Shown: one piece after another, positions 7,782 through 12,806 of the stretch | Position numbering within the stretch: position 1 is the first letter of the stretch | Layout: every line of letters begins with the position of its first letter | Origin: an uncultured Rhodocyclaceae bacterium | Lineage (GTDB): Bacteria > Pseudomonadota > Gammaproteobacteria > Burkholderiales > Rhodocyclaceae | Length of the DNA: 12,806 nt | Assembly (NCBI GenBank): GCA_903950295.1 | Contig: CAJBAP010000383.1 | Location: 1-12,806, forward strand | Direction: 5' to 3' | Translations under genes and position numbers: made by a program | Notes under the pieces: generated by a model | What the model was told of the DNA's origin: nothing | What the model saw: the letters and a program-made list of their open reading frames with translations, nothing else | The model's database searches: none

Positions 7782-7810
7782 AGTTTAGCGGCTGGCTCGG
7801 CCATGGTCAA
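7782..7810 (-). promoter_or_regulatory. sigma-70-like promoter for grxD
   Basis: On the minus strand TTGACC (7810-7805, five of six matches to the -35 consensus) is followed after exactly 17 bases by TAAACT (7787-7782, four of six matches to the -10). It lies in the 90-bp gap between prmC and grxD and predicts a leader of about 35 bases. It would let grxD be expressed independently of hemA-prfA-prmC. Confidence 0.55.
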
Positions 7811-7829
7811 GCTGCTTCAAGCAACTGGG

Positions 7830-8651
7830 TCAAACCAGGCAGCCACCGCTCACGCGGATAATGCCGGCCAGATCGCGGTGTTGCTCGATGGCGACGAAAC
7901 CGGCAGCAAGCAGTAATTCCCTGGCGGCAACGGCCTGGTCGTAGCCATGTTCGAACAACAACCAGCCGCGCGGCATTAGCCACGCCGGCGCAGCCGTGAC
8001 AATGTGGCGAATCGCGGCCAGGCCGTCAGCATGGTCGGTCAGGGCTCCGGCTGGTTCAAAGCGTAAATCCCCGGTAACGAGGTGCGGATCGCCCGACGCG
8101 ACATAGGGTGGGTTGGCAACGATCAGATCAAAACGCAACGGCGGCAAGGCGGCAAACCAGTCGCTTTCAAGCAACTCGACTGGCGCCTTCAATCGGCTCG
8201 CATTCTCTCTTGCCACGACAAGTGCAGCGGGCGCGACATCAACGGCAATGACCTGCGCGGCGGGCAATTCGAGCGCCAGCGTGATGCCGATGCAGCCGCT
8301 GCCGGTGCCTAAATCGAGAATCTTTGCCGTCCCGCCAGCGCCGACTTTTTCCCGCGCCACATCAACCAGCAATTCCGTTTCCGGACGGGGAATCAACACG
8401 TCTGGCGATACCGAGAAATCACGCCCGTAAAACTCGCGCCGGCCCAGCAGATAGGCTATCGGCTCACCCGCCGCGCGACGGGCTACCAGCGCACGAAATT
8501 GCACAAGTTGATCCGCCGCCAGACTTTCCTCGCGATGCGCCTCGAGCCAGGCGGCAGAACGCTCCAGCAGGTCACCCAGCAAAAGGCGTGCTTCAGCCGC
8601 TGGAATGCACTGGCGTGCCTCGGCCAGTACCGCGGCGAACGAAAGGCTCAT
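7830..8651 (-). CDS. prmC: peptide chain release factor N5-glutamine methyltransferase
   Basis: SAM-dependent methyltransferase (HemK/PrmC) that methylates the glutamine of the GGQ motif in release factors 1 and 2. The 273 residues match the usual length. Seen: the N-terminal helical recognition domain (1-70), [18 protein letters not shown] near 62-79, PRPETE near 88-93, the SAM-binding DLGTGSG (113-119), and the glutamine-methyltransferase NPPY (180-183). The ATG overlaps the prfA stop codon (ATGA), so the enzyme is made in step with its substrate PrfA. This follows the classical hemA-prfA-prmC order. No terminator is evident between prmC and grxD. Confidence 0.96.
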   Translation of the reverse strand: MSLSFAAVLAEARQCIPAAEARLLLGDLLERSAAWLEAHREESLAADQLVQFRALVARRAAGEPIAYLLGRREFYGRDFSVSPDVLIPRPETELLVDVAREKVGAGGTAKILDLGTGSGCIGITLALELPAAQVIAVDVAPAALVVARENASRLKAPVELLESDWFAALPPLRFDLIVANPPYVASGDPHLVTGDLRFEPAGALTDHADGLAAIRHIVTAAPAWLMPRGWLLFEHGYDQAVAARELLLAAGFVAIEQHRDLAGIIRVSGGCLV

Positions 8652-9730
8652 GCGTCCCCGGCGAGTGCCGCCAGCAGGTCGGCCTGATGCTCCGCATTCA
8701 GTCCGGCGAGCAGATCGCCGAGATCGCCGTCCATGATGGCGTCGATCTTGTAAAGCGTCAGGTTGATGCGGTGGTCGGTGACCCGCCCCTGCGGGAAATT
8801 GTAGGTACGAATGCGCTCGGAGCGATCGCCGCTACCGATCAGGTTCTTGCGCGTGCTGGCACGCTCCTGTTGTTGCGCGCGTACCTGCATGTCTTTGAGG
8901 CGCGCGGCCAGCACGCTCAGCGCCTGTGCCTTGTTGCGGTGCTGCGAGCGGTCATCCTGACATTCGACGACCAGGCCCGAGGGAATGTGGGTGATGCGTA
9001 CCGCCGAGTCGGTCTTGTTGATGTGCTGGCCACCGGCACCCGAAGCGCGAAAGGTATCGATACGCAGATCGGCCGGGTTGATGGCAACGTCATCGACGGC
9101 ATCGACCTCCGGCAGCACCGCCACCGTACAGGCCGAAGTATGAATACGCCCCTGCGCCTCGGTGGTCGGCACGCGCTGCACGCGGTGACCGCCGGATTCG
9201 AACTTGAGTTTTGCATAAACCCCAATGCCCTCGATACGGGCAATGATTTCGCGGTAGCCGCCCAGATCGGATTCGCTCTTCGAGGCCACCTCGACCTTCC
9301 AGCGGTTACGCTCGGCGAAACGTGCGTACATGCGGAACAGATCGCCAGCAAACAGGGCTGACTCGTCGCCGCCGGTGCCGGCGCGAATTTCGAGAAACAC
9401 GCTCTTGTCGTCGTCCGGATCGCGCGGTAACAGCGCACGTTGCAGGTCGGCCTCGAGGCCGCTCATGGTGGCTTGTGCGGCGGCGGCTTCCTCGCGCGCA
9501 AACTCGCGCATCTCGGCATCACTGTCCATGGCGGCGGCGGTGGCCAAATCGGCCTCGGCCTTGCGATAAGCGTCGAAGAGGGTCACTACCTCGGCGATTT
9601 CGGCGCGTTCCTTGTTGAGACGACGAAAAGCCTCCATGTCACGCGTGGCTGCCTCGGCACCCAGCAGTGCATCAAGTTCGGCGAGGCGATCGGCGAGCTG
9701 TTCGAGACGGAAACGGATACTGGACTTCAA
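8648..9730 (-). CDS. prfA: peptide chain release factor 1
   Basis: Class I release factor that reads UAA and UAG stop codons and triggers release of the finished peptide at the ribosome. The product has 360 residues, the standard length. Seen: an N-terminal alpha-helical domain (1-100), [18 protein letters not shown] near 114-131, the anticodon-like PTT tripeptide (188-190) in [15 protein letters not shown], where the Pro-x-Thr form marks RF1 and not RF2, and the catalytic GAGGQ with GGQ at 233-235. The start codon is TTG (9730-9728): the translation from there ([18 protein letters not shown]) fits the family N-terminus and no nearby ATG does. The hemA stop lies 3 bp upstream and the prmC ATG overlaps its stop. 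Confidence 0.97.
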   Translation of the reverse strand: MKSSIRFRLEQLADRLAELDALLGAEAATRDMEAFRRLNKERAEIAEVVTLFDAYRKAEADLATAAAMDSDAEMREFAREEAAAAQATMSGLEADLQRALLPRDPDDDKSVFLEIRAGTGGDESALFAGDLFRMYARFAERNRWKVEVASKSESDLGGYREIIARIEGIGVYAKLKFESGGHRVQRVPTTEAQGRIHTSACTVAVLPEVDAVDDVAINPADLRIDTFRASGAGGQHINKTDSAVRITHIPSGLVVECQDDRSQHRNKAQALSVLAARLKDMQVRAQQQERASTRKNLIGSGDRSERIRTYNFPQGRVTDHRINLTLYKIDAIMDGDLGDLLAGLNAEHQADLLAALAGDA

Positions 9731-9733
9731 CCG

Positions 9734-10987
9734 CTACTTCTCGGGGTGTAGATGCCAGATGCGGGAGATGACCTGGGCAACTTCGTTACGCTCGGCACCC
9801 TCGGCCAGGTTGAGCGCCTGCGTCGGTGGATGCAGCAATTTATTGGTCAGCCCCTTGGACAAGGCTTCGAGTACTTGAGTCGGATCATCGCCCCGCTGCA
9901 GCAATTTCAGGGCATGGTCGAGTTCATGCCGACGGGCCCGCTCGGCGCTGTCACGCAAGGCACGGATGGTCGGTACGGTTTCGCGCGATTCCATCCAGTG
10001 GAGAAAATCGTCGACGCGATGGGTGATGATTTCTTCAGCCTCGACAATGGCTGACTGGCGCGATTCCTGGCCAGATTCAACGATCTGTCCAAGATCATCG
10101 AGCGTGTAGAGAAATACGTCGTCGAGTTTCCCGACTTCGGACTCGATGTCACGCGGCACGGCCAGGTCGACCATCACCATCGGCCGGTGACGTCGCACCT
10201 TCAGCGCACGCTCGACCATGCCCAAGCCGATGATCGGCAGGGCGCTGGCGGTGCAGGACACCACGATATCGTAATCGGCCAGACGCTCGCTCACCTCGTC
10301 AAGACGCAACACGTCGCCGCCGAATCGATCGGCAATCGGCTGGGCGCGCTCGGGCGTACGATTCGCAATAGTCAGGCGCTTGGGCTTGCCACCGGCAAAG
10401 TGAGCGGCGCAGAGTTCGATCATCTCGCCGGCGCCGATGAACAGAACACTCTGGTCCGCCAGACGTTCGAAGATGCGTTCGGACAGATGCACGGCAGCGG
10501 CCGCCATCGAAACGATGTTCGCGCCGATGGCGGTGGTCGAACGCACCTCCTTTGCCACCGAGAAGGTGCGCTGGAACAATTTATTGAGCAACGTGCCCAG
10601 CGTGCCGGCCTCCTCGGCCACACGCGCCGCCTGCTTCATCTGGCCGAGAATCTGCGGCTCGCCCAGTACCATCGAATCGAGCCCCGAAGCAACACGGAAC
10701 ATGTGGCGCACGGCGTCGCCCTGCGGGTGCTGGTAAAGGTAGGGGTCGATACGCCGCGCCGACAGGGCATGGTATTCGGCCAGCCAGTCAATGGCGGCAG
10801 CCGGCTCTTCGGTGGCGCAATACAGTTCGGTGCGATTGCAGGTCGAGAGGATCGCCGCCTCGCGCACCGGACGCCCGCGCAACAGATCGTGCAAGGCCTG
10901 CACCATGCGCGCGGGGTCGAACGCCACCTGCTCACGGATATCGAGCGGTGCGGTATGGTGATTGATGCCGAGAGCGAAGACCTGCAC
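9734..10987 (-). CDS. hemA: glutamyl-tRNA reductase
   Basis: Reduces glutamyl-tRNA with NADPH to glutamate-1-semialdehyde, the committed step of the C5 route to heme and other tetrapyrroles. The protein has 417 residues. Seen: [14 protein letters not shown] at 7-20, the active-site STCNRTELY with the nucleophile C50, [15 protein letters not shown] near 102-116, the NADP-binding FIGAGEM region near 190, and a C-terminal dimerisation helix. The start is GTG (10987-10985); the sequence from there matches the usual family start and no ATG is available nearby. No strong Shine-Dalgarno sequence precedes it, which together with GTG suggests modest initiation. It heads the hemA-prfA-prmC(-grxD) run and is divergent from the HicA-like gene across 143 bp. 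Confidence 0.97.
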   Translation of the reverse strand: MQVFALGINHHTAPLDIREQVAFDPARMVQALHDLLRGRPVREAAILSTCNRTELYCATEEPAAAIDWLAEYHALSARRIDPYLYQHPQGDAVRHMFRVASGLDSMVLGEPQILGQMKQAARVAEEAGTLGTLLNKLFQRTFSVAKEVRSTTAIGANIVSMAAAAVHLSERIFERLADQSVLFIGAGEMIELCAAHFAGGKPKRLTIANRTPERAQPIADRFGGDVLRLDEVSERLADYDIVVSCTASALPIIGLGMVERALKVRRHRPMVMVDLAVPRDIESEVGKLDDVFLYTLDDLGQIVESGQESRQSAIVEAEEIITHRVDDFLHWMESRETVPTIRALRDSAERARRHELDHALKLLQRGDDPTQVLEALSKGLTNKLLHPPTQALNLAEGAERNEVAQVISRIWHLHPEK

Positions 10988-11032
10988 GGAAGATTGGGCC
11001 GAAATATCAGGCTGTTGTTACCTAAGTCCGTC

Positions 11033-11061
11033 ATTAGAAACGATTTGCAAATGTCAGGCAA
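11033..11061 (-). promoter_or_regulatory. sigma-70-like promoter for hemA
   Basis: On the minus strand TTGCCT (11061-11056, four of six matches to -35) is followed after exactly 17 bases by TCTAAT (11038-11033, five of six matches to -10). Transcription would start near 11026, giving a leader of about 40 bases. A loose inverted repeat (GTTaCCTAA at 11017-11025, TTAGAAAC at 11034-11041) overlaps the -10. Confidence 0.5.
11043..11052. repeat. 10-bp perfect palindrome inside the hemA promoter spacer
   Basis: ATTTGCAAAT is its own reverse complement and lies wholly between the predicted -35 and -10 boxes of hemA. Its position suits an operator, but its identity is not recognised and the symmetry does not extend into the flanks. 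Confidence 0.4.
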
Positions 11062-11130
11062 CCACGGAGGACAACTAATCGCACAAAAGTTTTATCATGT
11101 CCGTACCGCCTCCTTACCGTTGCCGCCCCG

Positions 11131-11403
11131 ATGAGCCACAAGCACGCGCACCTGCTCCATGCCATTTTCACCGATCCGGTGAGCGCCAATATTCACTGGC
11201 GTGAGGTTGAATCGCTGCTCCATCACCTTGGTGCAACTGTTGAAAGCGGCCACGGCGCGCGCTTTCGCATCGTGCTCAATCGTGTCGAATTTTTCCTCCA
11301 CCACCCGCACAACAGCACGACTTGCGCGAAAAGCGACATCAAACTACTACGCGAACATCTGGCCCATGCGGGGGCAACCCCGTCGGCCTACGACAAACAT
11401 TGA
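11131..11403 (+). CDS. HicA-like (YcfA family) protein without a HicB partner
   Basis: A 90-residue basic protein resembling the HicA/YcfA family, whose toxin members are small double-stranded-RNA-binding-fold mRNA interferases. Seen: ANIHWREVESLLHHLGA at 19-35, GHGARFRIVLN at 40-50, FFLHHPH at 54-60, and a C-terminal DIKLLREHLAHAGATP helix. In classical HicA the strand after the glycine carries the catalytic histidine (GSHH or similar). Here that place reads GARFR, while histidines occur in the later LHHPH, so nuclease activity is uncertain. No HicB antitoxin gene is adjacent: the next genes encode a membrane protein and a lipoprotein. No Shine-Dalgarno sequence precedes the ATG; a TATCAT -10-like box lies at 11093-11098. 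It may be a housekeeping relative, not a toxin. Confidence 0.75.
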   Translation: MSHKHAHLLHAIFTDPVSANIHWREVESLLHHLGATVESGHGARFRIVLNRVEFFLHHPHNSTTCAKSDIKLLREHLAHAGATPSAYDKH

Positions 11404-11434
11404 GAAATTCAAGCACCGTACACAAGGCGTCCAC

Positions 11435-11716
11435 ATGATCGATACGAGCAACCTCAATTGGATTTGGGTAGTCGCCATTACCTTCGTGCCCATGTTCATC
11501 TGCGCATCTCTGCTGCAGGCAAAAGGCATAACGGGAGTACTGGCAATAGTTGGCGCCATTGGCATTGCCGTCGTGGTTTTACTGGACTTCCAGGGCTGGA
11601 GACTCGGCACTGGCGGTGTTGCCGCTCTTGTCGGACTGGTTGTCGGTGGAAAACTGTCAGACTCCAGAGAACTCAAAAGAAAACAGCTCGAGCAAGCAGA
11701 GAAGAGACGACGCTAA
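11435..11716 (+). CDS. small membrane protein of unknown function
   Basis: Not recognised. The predicted product has 93 residues, with three hydrophobic segments near 9-26, 32-50 and 57-73. The last is glycine-rich (GTGGVAALVGLVVGG), and a charged tail rich in Lys/Arg/Glu (74-93) follows, which could form a short cytoplasmic amphipathic helix. ATG 11435 is chosen over upstream starts in the same frame because AAGG (11424-11427) lies seven bases before it and because upstream codons overlap the HicA-like gene. It starts 31 bp after that gene and 22 bp before the lipoprotein gene, so the three may be co-transcribed. The hydrophobic pattern and Shine-Dalgarno sequence make it a likely real gene. 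Confidence 0.65.
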   Translation: MIDTSNLNWIWVVAITFVPMFICASLLQAKGITGVLAIVGAIGIAVVVLLDFQGWRLGTGGVAALVGLVVGGKLSDSRELKRKQLEQAEKRRR

Positions 11717-11738
11717 GTGCGTGGGGGCGTTTCTGCAG

Positions 11739-12050
11739 ATGCGATTCAAGGCCTCTCTGCTTCTCGTCCTTGTCTTGTTGGGGGGATGCATCTATCTGCC
11801 CAAGACTACCGAAGTGTATAGCCCTGAATGCGGCACCAACATCAAGCGCATGTCTCTGACTTCAGAGCAAGCCGGGGCATTTTTGGTCTGCAACCATGAG
11901 GCATGTGTCGCCTTGCTGGTTCTTGCCGGCGTGGTGTCAGCAGCTTCAGCAGTAGTTTCCGGGAGCATCGTGGTTATCGGCAAGGCGGTGTATTGGCTAG
12001 AAAATCAGATCAACTGCATGGGCCCAAACACCCGCCTCCCATCGGATTGA
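11739..12050 (+). CDS. small cysteine-rich lipoprotein of unknown function
   Basis: The predicted 103-residue protein has a signal peptide ending in a lipobox: MRFK, a leucine/valine core, then LGGC with lipidated C17. The residue after the cysteine is Ile, not Asp, so export to the outer membrane is expected. The mature part has four more cysteines (C31, C51, C56, C93), which could form two disulfides in the periplasm. A second hydrophobic stretch (57-82, Ala/Val/Ser-rich) might insert in or lie along a membrane. The phrase YLPKTTEVYSPEC resembles conserved hypothetical lipoproteins that I recall from other proteobacteria, but no function is known to me. ATG 11739 is preferred; GTG 11721 in the same frame is possible. 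Its stop lies 3 bp from that of the convergent hybrid kinase gene. Confidence 0.75.
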   Translation: MRFKASLLLVLVLLGGCIYLPKTTEVYSPECGTNIKRMSLTSEQAGAFLVCNHEACVALLVLAGVVSAASAVVSGSIVVIGKAVYWLENQINCMGPNTRLPSD

Positions 12051-12053
12051 ACC

Positions 12054-12806
12054 TCAGGCGCGAGTCGGTGACAGCCACTTCAACAGGGTCTCGAAAAGTT
12101 TGTCGGGATTGACCGGCTTGCCGATATGGTCGTTCATGCCTGCTTCGATGCAGATCTGACGGTCTTCATCGAAAGCATTGGCGGTCATCGCCAGGATCGG
12201 CGTGTGTGCATAACCCGGCAAGGCCCTGATCACCCGCGTGGCATCGACGCCGTTCAGATTCGGCATCTGCATGTCCATCAGGATCAGCGCATAGCGGTTT
12301 TGCTGCGCCAGCGCTACCGCCACCACGCCATCTTCAGCGAGGTCGACCACCAGCCCGGCATCTTCCAGCAAACTGCGTGAGACTTCCTGATTGATCGGCT
12401 CATCTTCGACCAGCAGGATGCGGGTACCGGCATACTCGTCGAGCAATGTTTCATCGGCAGGTTGCCTGGATAAAGTCGGCGCTGGCGGGACGGCACCATT
12501 GACCGTTGCTGCCTTGCCGAGCCGGGCGGTGAACCAGAAGGTGCTGCCCGTGCCGGGTTGGCTGTCGACGCCGATGTCACCGCCCATGAGTTTGGCCAGT
12601 CGCTTGCTGATTGCCAGGCCCAGGCCGGTGCCGCCGTACTTGCGGGTCATCGAGCCGTCGGCTTGCTCGAAGGCGGTGAACAGACGCTGCTGATCTGCGG
12701 GCGAAATGCCGATGCCGGTATCTTGTACCTCGAAGCGCAACAACGCATCGGTCGGACTTTCTTCCGCCAGTTCGGCGCGCAGGGTGATGCTGCCAGCCGT
12801 GGTGAA
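12054..12806 (-). CDS. hybrid sensor histidine kinase/response regulator, C-terminal 250 residues (cut by the right edge)
   Basis: C-terminal part of a hybrid two-component kinase, open to the last base, so the sensor, dimerisation and N-box parts lie beyond the edge. In the visible part the ATPase domain shows the G1 box DTGIGIS, the F box [11 protein letters not shown] and the G2 box [10 protein letters not shown], ending near residue 97. A Pro/Ala-rich linker of about 30 residues leads to a receiver domain with VEDEPINQE (acidic pair), phospho-acceptor Asp in [13 protein letters not shown] (fragment residue 178), and the conserved lysine in HIGKPV. The receiver is of the BarA/ArcB-like type, but no Hpt domain follows: the protein stops just after it, so a separate phosphotransfer protein would be needed if it relays. 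A TTG inside this frame is not the start. Confidence 0.93.
   Translation of the reverse strand, partial: FTTAGSITLRAELAEESPTDALLRFEVQDTGIGISPADQQRLFTAFEQADGSMTRKYGGTGLGLAISKRLAKLMGGDIGVDSQPGTGSTFWFTARLGKAATVNGAVPPAPTLSRQPADETLLDEYAGTRILLVEDEPINQEVSRSLLEDAGLVVDLAEDGVVAVALAQQNRYALILMDMQMPNLNGVDATRVIRALPGYAHTPILAMTANAFDEDRQICIEAGMNDHIGKPVNPDKLFETLLKWLSPTRA

Noticed and set aside
7811..7829. Possible terminator after prmC
   Set aside because: Only a five-base stem with a one-base loop (TGCTT/AAGCA) and no T-run can be drawn.
11095..11310. 71-residue minus-strand frame opposite the HicA-like gene
   Set aside because: Antisense shadow of a frame with HicA-like motifs; it has no recognisable domain, and the strong Shine-Dalgarno sequence nearby lies at its end, not its start.
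11201..11434. Longer version of the small membrane protein
   Set aside because: The extra N-terminal part is encoded inside the HicA-like gene in another frame and is not hydrophobic; a proper Shine-Dalgarno sequence sits before ATG 11435.
11550..11738. Longer version of the lipoprotein
   Set aside because: An upstream start would bury the signal peptide and lipobox behind 63 residues overlapping the membrane protein gene.

Overview
The window looks like chromosomal DNA of a GC-rich betaproteobacterium, most likely of the Rhodocyclales or a close relative. The reasons are the divergent argH / algZ-algR pair, the hemA-prfA-prmC cluster, the proteobacterial sequence character and very tight gene packing. 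The order assignment is an inference from gene content and was not computed. No rRNA, tRNA, insertion sequence, prophage or CRISPR array is visible, and no gene-free stretch reaches 300 bases.

Left part (1-3837, minus strand): a single-chain pyruvate carboxylase, cut by the left edge, lies downstream of a LytTR response regulator and an AlgZ/FimS-type sensor kinase that overlap by ATGA. Only 44 bp separate the sensor gene from divergent argH, and the best -10 candidates for each gene lie on the first codons of the other.

Middle plus-strand block (3882-7425): argH (arginine synthesis) is followed after 20 bp by a soluble Ser/Thr protein kinase carrying a C-terminal cyclic-nucleotide-binding domain, then with a one-base overlap by a fructosamine-kinase family protein that lacks the usual N-terminal glycine-rich lobe. 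The layout suggests one transcript joining arginine synthesis, a possibly ligand-controlled protein kinase and a protein-repair kinase.

Right-centre minus-strand block (7428-10987): hemA, prfA, prmC and grxD. HemA starts tetrapyrrole synthesis, PrfA is release factor 1, PrmC methylates the PrfA GGQ glutamine, and GrxD is an Fe-S-handling monothiol glutaredoxin. hemA-prfA-prmC is the classical bacterial order. grxD appears to have its own promoter as well. hemA uses GTG and prfA uses TTG as start codon.

Right part (11131-12806): a small accessory-looking stretch holds a HicA-like protein with no HicB beside it, a 93-residue membrane protein and a 103-residue cysteine-rich lipoprotein. It ends against the C-terminus of a hybrid histidine kinase/response regulator cut by the right edge.

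The most unusual features are the kinase/cyclic-nucleotide-domain fusion within the argH block, the N-terminally short fructosamine kinase behind it, the orphan HicA-like gene divergent from hemA, and the regulatory signals packed between hemA and that gene.
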